Shown here: piece by piece, positions 47,814 to 56,201 of the stretch
How the letters are laid out: each line of letters starts with the position of its first letter
Position numbering within the stretch: the stretch's first letter is position 1
IMG/VR virus record: IMGVR_UViG_3300010354_011127
Span: 1-56,762 of that record
Source of the DNA: a virus
DNA length: 56,762 nucleotides
Reading direction: 5' to 3' (one strand)
Program-made: the position numbers and the translations under genes
Notes under the pieces: generated by a model
Seen by the model: only the letters and a program-made list of their open reading frames with translations
Told to the model about the DNA's origin: nothing
Database searches by the model: none

Positions 47814-49131
47814 CAAAGTATTTTGTAAATTGAGGGACAATTTTTCTCACATCTTGGTTTCTAATTTTATCCAGTTTAGCGGTTATATCAATAAAATCAG
47901 TAAAATGAGGATCGTAGTATCTTTCAGAGTTCATAAAACGAGAAACACCATTCAATAGTTTACAGAAATCTTTATATACATCTTCTGGTTGACACTTAGC
48001 CCATTCTTTATACTCTGCAAAATGTACATCTACTTGTTGTTTTATCTCGTCTGGAAGACACTTAACATTATAATGTCTAGGTGCGTGACACATATGGTGA
48101 GATATTACTTTACGTACACCTCTTATAGTATTAAATCTATTAAGCTTACTATCTGTTAATTTCCATTTCATAAATTCTGGTAAATGAAATATATTAATAG
48201 GTGTTACAGTAAATGCAAACCAGCCTACTAAATTAATATCCGTATTAGTATCCAACTTAAGCAAATTTTCATAGACACTATCCCAATTTGCTGGGGTTCT
48301 CTGATATTCAAACACATCACCAAACCCGTCAATTGATGCACCAATTCTAATCTGCTTAAAGTTTTTCCATAATTCAAGAATACGTGGTGTAACGTTTGTT
48401 AAATTAGTATTATACTCTATAACTACCTCTTTAGAATTACCATTATAAATTAAACGCTCTAAAGAATCAATATGTTCTTCAATAATAAGAGGTTCACCTC
48501 CTACTATATAAAACTTTTTAGCATTTTTTGTATATTTTTCAAATTGATGCCAGTAATGATTAGAGTTTTTAAACCAATCGTATTGATCTGTTACCCATCT
48601 ACCTTTTTTATTTTTAGTAAGTACTATTGTATCATGAGTATCTTTATACTTGTTAGTTTTGTATAATTCTACATAATCACTAAACCATGTATGTGATTCA
48701 GTAGGAGCACACATACGACATTTTAAATTACAAAAATTACCGTATCTAATATCAAAATAATCTATAGGAATCTCTTCTGCATTAATAGTACCGTCTTCTA
48801 ACGTTTTATCTTTAATATTTTCCTCTACAGTATTCCAGAGTTCTGATTCATACTCTCTTCTACTTCTAATACCATTTACTTCTTCTTGTCGGCAGCGCTC
48901 ACACTCAGAATGCCATTCACCCTTAAGCATAGTAGCTCTTACTTCTTTTAGTGTAGAAGAGTTTCTAGCTTCATTAATATCATCTCTACCGATATTAAAT
49001 GCAGTACCGTCCTCTTTTCTAAGAATACCTCTATTTTTAGTATATGAATTGGCGTTACAGCAAATGCGCATATCACCATTATTGCGCAGGTTAACTGAAT
49101 TCCAAGGCATAGGACAAAACGTCTTACTCAT
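47788..49131 (-). CDS. Twitch-type radical SAM protein (U)
   Basis: 447 aa. N-terminal FCPMPWNSVNL...CC (C6, C24, C25) and CERC (77-80), then core C134, C138 and C141 in GNFCNLKCRMCAPT, and GGEPL in YIVGGEPLII. Strongly similar in layout to V (49124), so they are probably a recent duplication pair. Overlaps V's 3' end by 8 bases. Confidence 0.93.
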   Translation of the reverse strand: MSKTFCPMPWNSVNLRNNGDMRICCNANSYTKNRGILRKEDGTAFNIGRDDINEARNSSTLKEVRATMLKGEWHSECERCRQEEVNGIRSRREYESELWNTVEENIKDKTLEDGTINAEEIPIDYFDIRYGNFCNLKCRMCAPTESHTWFSDYVELYKTNKYKDTHDTIVLTKNKKGRWVTDQYDWFKNSNHYWHQFEKYTKNAKKFYIVGGEPLIIEEHIDSLERLIYNGNSKEVVIEYNTNLTNVTPRILELWKNFKQIRIGASIDGFGDVFEYQRTPANWDSVYENLLKLDTNTDINLVGWFAFTVTPINIFHLPEFMKWKLTDSKLNRFNTIRGVRKVISHHMCHAPRHYNVKCLPDEIKQQVDVHFAEYKEWAKCQPEDVYKDFCKLLNGVSRFMNSERYYDPHFTDFIDITAKLDKIRNQDVRKIVPQFTKYFDAYYERKS

Positions 49132-50527
49132 AATTTTTTAACCAATCAAAATCAGGAAATATTTCATAGAAGTTCAAACCACGGGTATCATCTATACGTT
49201 TAATCCATTCTGCAGTCTCTGGTAATCTTTGACTCCAGTCTTCTTTATTCATAAAGTTTAGAATACTTTTATATCTTTTAATACTATAATTCTCACTAAA
49301 CCACTTTTCTTTACTTACAGTGTCAGGTATGCCTGTTGCAAGTTTCCAGTTTTCTTCTAACCAAGGAAAGAAATCGTTTTCGTATTTGTCAACGACTTTT
49401 TGTTTAAACTCTTTAGGCAGGACTTTAACGTTAAGCTGAGGAGGGTAATACGCAAAATGGGTATTAATAGTTCCAGCACCGTATGGATATTTATTGATCT
49501 TTTTAAAGCCTTGAGTAAGTTTCCACTTTATAAAATCTGGAAAATAGTATATGTTTAATGCCATCAAGGTACAAGCTATTGTTACTTCTACATTATCAGG
49601 GGTATTATCAAGAATGTGTAAGTTATTTTCTATAGTCTTCCAATCAGTAGGATAACGAATATATTCGTTCTGCTTGCCTAATGCATCTATAGAAAAATGA
49701 AATTTAACTAACCTAAAATGCGACCAAAGCTCGAAAAGCTTTTCAGGCAATTCAAGCCCGTTAGAGTTATATCTAAGTTCAATTTGGCTTGCATATCCTC
49801 TTTTGATACACTCTTCCAGAAGAAGATAATGTTCTTTAATGATAGTGCTTTCACCACCAGCAAAGTATAGTTGATACATATGAGGAATCTGCTCATAAAG
49901 CTCTTCCCAGAATGTAGGATTATTAAGATGCCAGTTATAGCTAGCACCACCTACTTGGCCCTTCATATGCCAATTACTATTACGTTTTAAATTTTCATTT
50001 TCAATCTTAGGATAAATTTCATTCCATTCTTTTACCCAACCTGAACTATCATGCGGTGAACACATAACACATGCAAGCTGACATTTAGAACCTAGTCTAA
50101 GATCTAAATATCTAATTTTTGCTGGAATAGAACCATCTTCTTTAGTCTCCGATACTATCTCATTAAGATCAAATATCTTACCCCAGTAATCAGTTTCCCA
50201 TTGACGTTTACTGATAACACCTGCTTCTTCTTCTTTATAACATTTGAGACAAGAAGTTGGCTTTTCACCTTTAAGCATTGTTTTACGCACGTTGCACATG
50301 TACTCATTATTCCACGCATCATTAAGTGATGTGTGGTTGAGATTTGCTGGCATATTATTTTGATTCTTAACTATACCTGCATTACCACCATTAACACGCT
50401 TACTACTATCAGGATCTTGTACTCCTGATGCATTAGCTGTGCAACACACACGCATTGAACCGTCTGGTCTTGTGCTTAAATGTACCCAAGGTAAAGCGCA
50501 GAATGTAGATGATATTTTATTTTGCAT
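49124..50527 (-). CDS. Twitch-type radical SAM protein (V)
   Basis: 467 aa from ATG at 50527 with AAGGA upstream; the longer start at 50566 would overlap the previous gene by 50 bases. N-terminal FCALPWVHLSTRPDGSMRVC with a second C, then CLKC and the core C149, C153 and C156 in GSKCQLACVMCSPHD. Instead of GGEP it has AGGEST (YFAGGESTI). Paralogue of U. Substrate unknown. Confidence 0.92.
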   Translation of the reverse strand: MQNKISSTFCALPWVHLSTRPDGSMRVCCTANASGVQDPDSSKRVNGGNAGIVKNQNNMPANLNHTSLNDAWNNEYMCNVRKTMLKGEKPTSCLKCYKEEEAGVISKRQWETDYWGKIFDLNEIVSETKEDGSIPAKIRYLDLRLGSKCQLACVMCSPHDSSGWVKEWNEIYPKIENENLKRNSNWHMKGQVGGASYNWHLNNPTFWEELYEQIPHMYQLYFAGGESTIIKEHYLLLEECIKRGYASQIELRYNSNGLELPEKLFELWSHFRLVKFHFSIDALGKQNEYIRYPTDWKTIENNLHILDNTPDNVEVTIACTLMALNIYYFPDFIKWKLTQGFKKINKYPYGAGTINTHFAYYPPQLNVKVLPKEFKQKVVDKYENDFFPWLEENWKLATGIPDTVSKEKWFSENYSIKRYKSILNFMNKEDWSQRLPETAEWIKRIDDTRGLNFYEIFPDFDWLKNYE

Positions 50528-51587
50528 TAACAAATTGTTCCTTAAACGGATCAAACTCTTTACCACATTTCTCAGAGCATACTTTCAGTTTACCTTCTGC
50601 TACTGATCGAAGCCCCCAGCTTACTTCTATATCTTGAAATACACCATTATTAAGCACATCTTTAATACCGTGTTTAAGAACGTTTATTCTATCTGTATCT
50701 TTAATAAATTGCCACACCTGTTCTACTTTAGGATCTTTATGCCACCACTTATACATACGGGAAGCAGTCCAGCAACAAGGCATTGCTAGACCTTCAGCAG
50801 TAATAAAAATACTTTTTTGTTCTTTTACTTTACAAACTATTTCTGTTGTATCATAATAGTTAGATAGACTACCATGCTTATCTATAGTATTATTAATTTT
50901 ATTATTAAGAGGTGTATCTACTGGTTTTAGATCATATTGATCGTTACCTTTACGATCTTTTACAGTATGAGTATCTTTAAGAGATGTTTTTGCTGTACTA
51001 TAGAATCTAGATGTTTTCTTTTCTACAAAAGTTTTTACACCTAGATTAACTGATAATTTTTTTGCTTCTTCTACTTGATGTGCATTATGATCAAATATTA
51101 AATAATCCCATATAGCGTTACCTCCAGCATCAATAAAACTGGTAAGAGAGCTCATTACATTATCCCATTGAACACCTCTTCTGTAGATATGATTAGTATC
51201 TTCTAATCCATCTATAGAGAATCTTACCATCCCCTTCGGGCCTAATACTTTAGCAAGATCTCGCCACCATTGCTGATTTCTAGCACCTGCATTGGTATTC
51301 ATGCTTAGTTTCATGTTAGGGTTATGTGTGCGAAAGTAATCAAATACTTCTAGAGTATCATTAGCAATAATAGGATCACCTAAATTACCACACATATACA
51401 TGTAGTTAAGCTGCTTAATAAAAGCAGGCTCAAATATTTGCTTACAATTTTCTAAGGAGAGTTCAGCTAAAGAAAGATGGGGGTTGATTAAGCCCCCATT
51501 TTGATTTCTGTCACACATCGGACAGGAAGCTTGACACTTTTGAGTAATTTCTAAATGAACTACTCTAACATCATCATAATTATACAT
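50517..51587 (-). CDS. Radical SAM protein with SPASM-like C-terminus (W)
   Basis: 356 aa. Core C18, C22 and C25 in TQKCQASCPMCDRNQNG. GxGDP (MCGNLGDPII) replaces GGEP. The C-terminal cysteines (IVCKV, AMPCCWTAS, KVCSEKCGKEFD) look like a SPASM-type auxiliary domain. It is the gene next to RegA, 18 bases away, so it may be transcribed with the clamp-loader genes. This member shares least with the other eleven. Confidence 0.9.
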   Translation of the reverse strand: MYNYDDVRVVHLEITQKCQASCPMCDRNQNGGLINPHLSLAELSLENCKQIFEPAFIKQLNYMYMCGNLGDPIIANDTLEVFDYFRTHNPNMKLSMNTNAGARNQQWWRDLAKVLGPKGMVRFSIDGLEDTNHIYRRGVQWDNVMSSLTSFIDAGGNAIWDYLIFDHNAHQVEEAKKLSVNLGVKTFVEKKTSRFYSTAKTSLKDTHTVKDRKGNDQYDLKPVDTPLNNKINNTIDKHGSLSNYYDTTEIVCKVKEQKSIFITAEGLAMPCCWTASRMYKWWHKDPKVEQVWQFIKDTDRINVLKHGIKDVLNNGVFQDIEVSWGLRSVAEGKLKVCSEKCGKEFDPFKEQFVNAK

Positions 51588-51605
51588 AACAAAAACTTTA
51601 TATAG

Positions 51606-52010
51606 TTATCTTCCACCTATAGTATATTTAGTAATAAGATTCCAGCTATTCTTTTCTTTGAAAGGAATAATTTTAATCTGATTAAGGGGTGCAATAGGAT
51701 TTAATATTTTACTGTTATCAACAACTTCTATTAATTCCCATTCGTCTAGAAGCGTAACAATTCTGTTACGTCTAGCAATATCACCTTCTGAGAAGGTTGC
51801 TTCTTTACCGTCAAGCATAAACAACTCTTTAAAATGCACAATATAATATTTGCCTTGTTTATGTAGAATATGGCATGACTGATAAAGAGTGTTGTCTTTT
51901 TTTGACGCTAAGCCGATTCGAGATAAAGTTTCGCGAACTTTGAGAAAATCTTCAGCATTCTTTAATCTCACTTCAACTAGCTGACTTAGATCGAAGCTCA
52001 TTATTACCAC
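51606..52010 (-). CDS. regA: RegA translational repressor
   Basis: 134 aa; T4 RegA is 122. The stretch EDFLKVRETLSRIGLASKKD and LYQSCHILHKQGKYYIVHFK almost repeats the T4 sequence. RegA binds mRNA near start codons and lowers translation of early genes, including the clamp and loader. The gene order 45-44-62-regA, with a vWA gene inserted, is preserved. It overlaps gp62 by 38 bases. Confidence 0.95.
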   Translation of the reverse strand: MVIMSFDLSQLVEVRLKNAEDFLKVRETLSRIGLASKKDNTLYQSCHILHKQGKYYIVHFKELFMLDGKEATFSEGDIARRNRIVTLLDEWELIEVVDNSKILNPIAPLNQIKIIPFKEKNSWNLITKYTIGGR

Positions 52011-52386
52011 CTTTTGTTATTCTTATTCTTATAAGGTCGAGCTGTTCCCTTGATAGCAATTTTGCTATCTCAGTAGCTCTTAAATAGTTTACTTTAAAAT
52101 ATTCCTGAATAACGTCTATATCTAAGTTTTCCTGGCGCTTATGCCACTTAGAGAAACGCTTTCCAGTGCGTATACTATTTAGGTAATAGTCGTTTTGGAG
52201 TTTAGAATCAATATGAGCTGCTTTATTCATCTCATTTGAGTAAAGCACTGTATCGATATGATATGAGAATGCTTTATTAATAATAAAAGGTATATATTGC
52301 TTCTCAGCAAGATCAGGGTTGTCAGATGCTCTAATGATGTCTTGCTTTTTGCCATTAATAGCGTTAACAAAATCAAACGGATTCAT
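51973..52386 (-). CDS. 62: Clamp loader small subunit (gp62)
   Basis: 137 aa; shorter than T4 gp62 (187) but like the cyanophage form. PFDFVNAINGKKQDIIRASD, QYIPFIINKAFSYHIDTVLY and GKRFSKWHKRQENLDI fit gp62, the non-ATPase subunit that completes the clamp-loading ring with gp44. It starts one base before the gp44 stop and overlaps RegA. Confidence 0.9.
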   Translation of the reverse strand: MNPFDFVNAINGKKQDIIRASDNPDLAEKQYIPFIINKAFSYHIDTVLYSNEMNKAAHIDSKLQNDYYLNSIRTGKRFSKWHKRQENLDIDVIQEYFKVNYLRATEIAKLLSREQLDLIRIRITKGGNNELRSKSAS

Positions 52387-53327
52387 TAGATAAACTCAAC
52401 AGTAATCATACACTCAGTTAAGAATGCAGTTAAGTTAATTTCATGATCAGCTACAAATGCAGCTTGATATTGATACTTACTAATAAGTACAACTAGTTCA
52501 GGAATAGAACTAGGTTTAATATACTGATAGGCTTGATCATAAAACTTGCGAAATACAGATGTAGAATCTGAATCACTATTCTCACCTACCCATTTACGCA
52601 TCTCTGCAAAGTTTTTAGCTTTAAGCATTGATATAAGACTTTTAAAATTCTCTTCACTAAGATTAATAAAGATACCAGAATCAATGCTACCTGTAGCAGA
52701 ATAACGTTGAAGCTCATTAAGAACTCGACGCCAATCAGGTACATGTTTATTAATTAGTTCAGCAACTACTGATTTATCATAACTTATATTTTCTTTATCA
52801 AGAATACCTACTACGCGCTTGAAAAACTGCATAGCAAGTTTAGGTAAATCTGTTTTAGCAATCTTAAACTCTACGACAGAGCACCTAGAATGTAGCGGTT
52901 CAATAATTCGATTTTTAAAGTTGCATGTAAGGATGAATCCGCAATTTTTGGAATATTCTTCCATGAAATTTCTAAGTGCGGGTTGGGTTGAATTTGCATT
53001 AAGGTAATCTGCTTCGTCAAGGATGACGTATTTTCGTCCCCCACTAAAAGAGATACTTGAGGCAAACTGCTGAATTTCATTTCTAAGCGTGTCGATGTTG
53101 CCATTCATACTCCCGTTAATAACAATATAATCACACCCAATCTGTTCCAACATAGCGCGAGCCACGGTCGTTTTACCAACGCCGGGCCCGCCTGTAAGAA
53201 GTAGATTAGGAATTTCACCGCCAGCAATAAACTGCTTAAAAGTTTGCTTTAAGCTGTCCGGCAACACACAATCATCTATAGTCTTGGGACGATACTTTTC
53301 GACCCACAAGAATTCATCACGTACCAT
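52386..53327 (-). CDS. 44: Clamp loader ATPase subunit (gp44)
   Basis: 313 aa; T4 gp44 is 319. AAA+ protein: Walker A LTGGPGVGKTTVA, Walker B VILDEADYLN, and the SRC motif (LHSRCSVVEF) with the arginine finger. Loads gp45 on DNA at primer junctions. It precedes gp62 with one base shared and follows the vWA gene. Confidence 0.96.
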   Translation of the reverse strand: MVRDEFLWVEKYRPKTIDDCVLPDSLKQTFKQFIAGGEIPNLLLTGGPGVGKTTVARAMLEQIGCDYIVINGSMNGNIDTLRNEIQQFASSISFSGGRKYVILDEADYLNANSTQPALRNFMEEYSKNCGFILTCNFKNRIIEPLHSRCSVVEFKIAKTDLPKLAMQFFKRVVGILDKENISYDKSVVAELINKHVPDWRRVLNELQRYSATGSIDSGIFINLSEENFKSLISMLKAKNFAEMRKWVGENSDSDSTSVFRKFYDQAYQYIKPSSIPELVVLISKYQYQAAFVADHEINLTAFLTECMITVEFI

Positions 53328-53360
53328 TTTTTCACCATTTTCATAATATAAAATAAAAGA

Positions 53361-53954
53361 TTAGACTGATGCTTTAGTAGCAGACATCTTATCTTTGTCA
53401 GTAATATTTACTGCAGTACCTGCAGTAGTATATGCTACAGTAGCGTCAGCTAGACTACCCATCATATACGATCTAAGGTTATTTGTAGTAATATTTGTAA
53501 ACTTATTATACGCTAGCCCGAGATCAGATGCAACTGAATCTACCTTATCAAAGTTTGCTCCGAGAAAAACAACTTCCCAGTTTTTCTTTTCAAAGTCTTT
53601 AATCTTAGCTTTAATCTGTTCACGAGTATGCTCTCTTGAGCAATTCTCAAAACCATCTGTCATTACGACAAGAATAGTTTTATCGCTATTATCTTCAATT
53701 GCACGATTCATAATACGTGCACAAGAATCATAAAGAGGAGTCATACCTCTAGGATGCGATTCTTTCTCACCAATATCCTTCCACTCTTTTACACTAGAGT
53801 TACGAAGAACATCATAGCTTTCATTATCAAAAGTTGATAAAAAGATCTTGGTCTTTTTGTCAAGCTTTTTTACGTATGCATTAATAGCGCCAATTGCTTC
53901 ATTCCAAAGACTTGACATAGAACCTGATCTGTCAAGTAGAATATATACGTTCAT
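53361..53954 (-). CDS. von Willebrand factor A-domain protein
   Basis: 197 aa. MIDAS residues are complete: D8, S10 and S12 in LLDRSGSMSS, the Thr in PRGMTPLYDS, and Asp in VVMTDGFEN. Metal-dependent binding of a partner protein is likely. It stands between the sliding clamp gene and the clamp loader, sharing a base with the clamp stop codon. That place suggests a link with the replisome, but no partner is known. Confidence 0.88.
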   Translation of the reverse strand: MNVYILLDRSGSMSSLWNEAIGAINAYVKKLDKKTKIFLSTFDNESYDVLRNSSVKEWKDIGEKESHPRGMTPLYDSCARIMNRAIEDNSDKTILVVMTDGFENCSREHTREQIKAKIKDFEKKNWEVVFLGANFDKVDSVASDLGLAYNKFTNITTNNLRSYMMGSLADATVAYTTAGTAVNITDKDKMSATKASV

Positions 53955-54631
53955 TAATTTTCATCCTTATTAAATGTGCTATTAGCTTCTGTTGCAATAT
54001 AATAGATTACATTATTAGACTTAAATTGTGCTAGTCCGCGCGATGTAATCTTTACTTCATAGTTAGCAGAAATTAACTTAATAATATTTTCTGCTTTAAT
54101 TAACATATTAAAAGTATGATTAGTCTCACCTACCTCAATACTGAATACATCAGTAGTTGGATTCTTTGAATTAGTAGCAGTGACGGTAATGTTCGCACCA
54201 TCACCAGTCACTGCAATTTCCGGCAACTGAAGAACACCTGCAGCCCTTACGACGCGCTGAAGTTCTTCTTGAGAAATGGAGAACTCAATATCTGCTGTCG
54301 GAAAATTAATATCCTTATTAGGATCTGGTGCAATAACCATAGATGGGTCTGCATATGTATAGCTTACTGATTGTCTACCTGAGACAATCTTAACTGACAT
54401 ATCACCAAACTCAAGCTCTGGTTCCTTGAAGAGAGATACTACACCAAGAAACTTATTCAATTCATAGATAGCAAATTGCTTTGGAAAAGTTTCTTCTACG
54501 TTTGCTTTAGCGTACACGGAACGTGATTGCGGGGCAACAGTAGTAAGAATATTACCTGGGTTAACAAGCAAGTTATTATTAATAACTGAAAAGTTCTTTA
54601 AAATATTAATAGTCTGTTCACTAAGTTTCAT
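53954..54631 (-). CDS. 45: Sliding clamp (gp45)
   Basis: 225 aa; T4 gp45 is 228. LSEQTINILKNFSVINNNLL and FAIYELNKFLGVVSLFKEPE are typical of gp45, with a beta-rich remainder (GNILTTVAPQSRSVYAKAN). It is the trimeric processivity ring for gp43 and also the activator of late transcription in T4. First of the replication genes in this right-hand block to be made after the glycosyltransferase gene. Confidence 0.93.
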   Translation of the reverse strand: MKLSEQTINILKNFSVINNNLLVNPGNILTTVAPQSRSVYAKANVEETFPKQFAIYELNKFLGVVSLFKEPELEFGDMSVKIVSGRQSVSYTYADPSMVIAPDPNKDINFPTADIEFSISQEELQRVVRAAGVLQLPEIAVTGDGANITVTATNSKNPTTDVFSIEVGETNHTFNMLIKAENIIKLISANYEVKITSRGLAQFKSNNVIYYIATEANSTFNKDEN

Positions 54632-54647
54632 AACAAATATCCTTTAA

Positions 54648-55505
54648 TTACTTCTTATTCTTTAATAGCGCTGGATCAGCAGTAGCTGATGCACCAATAG
54701 AAGCAAGAGCGGGAAGCTTACCATTGAATGTATAGAAGCCTGAATGCGCCATATGCATCCACGGACAAATCCATACCTTACCGCCCATCTTACGTACGTT
54801 TTGACAGAAGAGATAATCTTCTGATAGATAGCGCTTAGATGCAGGATCAATCTCTGCTTGGAAATACATTCCAATCTCACGCGACCCATCAAACGCAGCA
54901 GTACGAACATGATCAGGCTTATACATAATTTCTGGATAAGCTGCCGCATACTGATCAAACGTCTTCTTACGAATCATCATAAATCCAGTACCAATCTCAA
55001 GAACCTCTGCAGGTTCATCAAGACGAATTTCCTTAGACTTAGCACCATTCTCAATAACTGGATTGAATACGAAGTCGCCTACAAAATCTTCAAGCACGTT
55101 AGGATCTTTATCAGCAACACCCTTATCGACAGCTTGCTTTACCTTTTCCCATGTAATACACTTTTTAGGATAAGGTCCACCGATAACATCATACGGTGAA
55201 TCATCGTCCTGTAATGCAAGAAGTGCAATTACGTCTTGAGGATTAAATCCAATATCTGAGTCAATAAACATAAGATGTGTAAAGTCAGAACGCAAGAATT
55301 CATCCACGCAATAGTTACGTGCACGAGTAATAAGTGATTCGTTAAATAGGAAGTATGATCGCATTTCAATACCATACTTTACTAGCATCGATGTCAAATC
55401 ACACATAGAGCGAGTGTACATACCTGTACAAGCACCACCATACATCGGGGTAGCAATAAAGAGCTTTTTCTTTCTTAGCTCTTCAAGTTCAATTTTAATT
55501 TCCAT
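54648..55505 (-). CDS. Glycosyltransferase-like protein (GT-A fold)
   Basis: 285 aa. The start (KLFIATPMYGGACTGMYTRS) and the metal-binding D-x-D in HLMFIDSDIGF suggest a GT-A nucleotide-sugar enzyme. SEDYLFCQNVRKMGGKVWIC, followed by HMAHSG, gives the acceptor-side acid and the late His. Proteins of this type are found in T4-like cyanophages close to the clamp gene. Acceptor unknown; could be phage DNA or a surface glycan. Confidence 0.82.
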   Translation of the reverse strand: MEIKIELEELRKKKLFIATPMYGGACTGMYTRSMCDLTSMLVKYGIEMRSYFLFNESLITRARNYCVDEFLRSDFTHLMFIDSDIGFNPQDVIALLALQDDDSPYDVIGGPYPKKCITWEKVKQAVDKGVADKDPNVLEDFVGDFVFNPVIENGAKSKEIRLDEPAEVLEIGTGFMMIRKKTFDQYAAAYPEIMYKPDHVRTAAFDGSREIGMYFQAEIDPASKRYLSEDYLFCQNVRKMGGKVWICPWMHMAHSGFYTFNGKLPALASIGASATADPALLKNKK

Positions 55506-55519
55506 TTTTTATTTCCTTA

Positions 55520-55708
55520 TTACCACGAACCATCATCAATGATGAGTTCTATTCTTAACATTAATATTCTAATAATTAAATGATGCATCTTTGGTCCTAA
55601 ATCATTAGGAGGAAAATAATTAAAGTGAATTTTCCATCTATATGGATTTAGAGTAAATGTTATTAATAGGTTTGACCACTTAAGATAATCAATTATATTT
55701 TTGATCAT
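55520..55708 (-). CDS. Conserved phage protein (62 aa)
   Basis: 62 aa from ATG at 55708, inside the 3' end of the upstream gene (20-base overlap). The pattern WSNLLITFTLNPYRWKIHFN, then FPPNDLGPKMH and IDDGSW resembles a short protein of T4-like marine phages, as I recall. Beta-rich. Function unknown. Confidence 0.68.
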   Translation of the reverse strand: MIKNIIDYLKWSNLLITFTLNPYRWKIHFNYFPPNDLGPKMHHLIIRILMLRIELIIDDGSW

Positions 55709-56198
55709 GCGCCTTACCGATACCGTAATCTCCATCATATTTCTTAAGAGATTGAGACTTAAATAATAGGAATTGCCCTACTCGAGTACCCTTCTTAATA
55801 CGGGCAGTACCTCTAGTTACATGAAGTGCGCCAGCCATGACACCATTATAACCTGAATCATATAACCCGCTAGTAATATATACACCATTACGATTAAGAG
55901 TAGAACGAGTAATAACCCACCCCGCTTCATCAGCTCCCACTGAAATAATATTTTCCATAATTACTTCATATGAGCCAGGGTCAAGAGTATAATAGCCGTA
56001 CTCATCTGGATATACTTCAGTAGAACCTCGATGAATTTTTGTCTCTTTGCCATCATCATCTTCACCGATAACAAAAGTATTTTGATTAATAGAGAAAATT
56101 TTACTCACTCTAAGATCTACAGCATTAGGTTGAATATCTGCTTCAACTAAATTAGTAAGAGAAGATCCAGTCTCTTTAGATGCAATATGAATCATCAT
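55689..56198 (-). CDS. dCTP deaminase/dUTPase-fold protein
   Basis: 169 aa. Family motifs: IQPNAVDLRVSKIF near the start, WVITRSTLNRNGVYITSGLY with the substrate-binding Ser/Arg, DSGYNGVMAGALHV, and KKGTRVGQFLLFKS. The C-terminal YDGDYGIGKAHDQKY looks like the mobile arm of a trimeric enzyme. It would lower dCTP or dUTP. Without the catalytic Glu position confirmed, deaminase and dUTPase cannot be told apart. Confidence 0.82.
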   Translation of the reverse strand: MMIHIASKETGSSLTNLVEADIQPNAVDLRVSKIFSINQNTFVIGEDDDGKETKIHRGSTEVYPDEYGYYTLDPGSYEVIMENIISVGADEAGWVITRSTLNRNGVYITSGLYDSGYNGVMAGALHVTRGTARIKKGTRVGQFLLFKSQSLKKYDGDYGIGKAHDQKYN

Positions 56199-56201
56199 GA
56201 A

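Noticed and set aside
55520-55738. Longer reading of the 62-aa gene to 55738
   Set aside because: It would overlap the dCTP deaminase-like gene by 50 bases. ATG at 55708 gives the normal short overlap.
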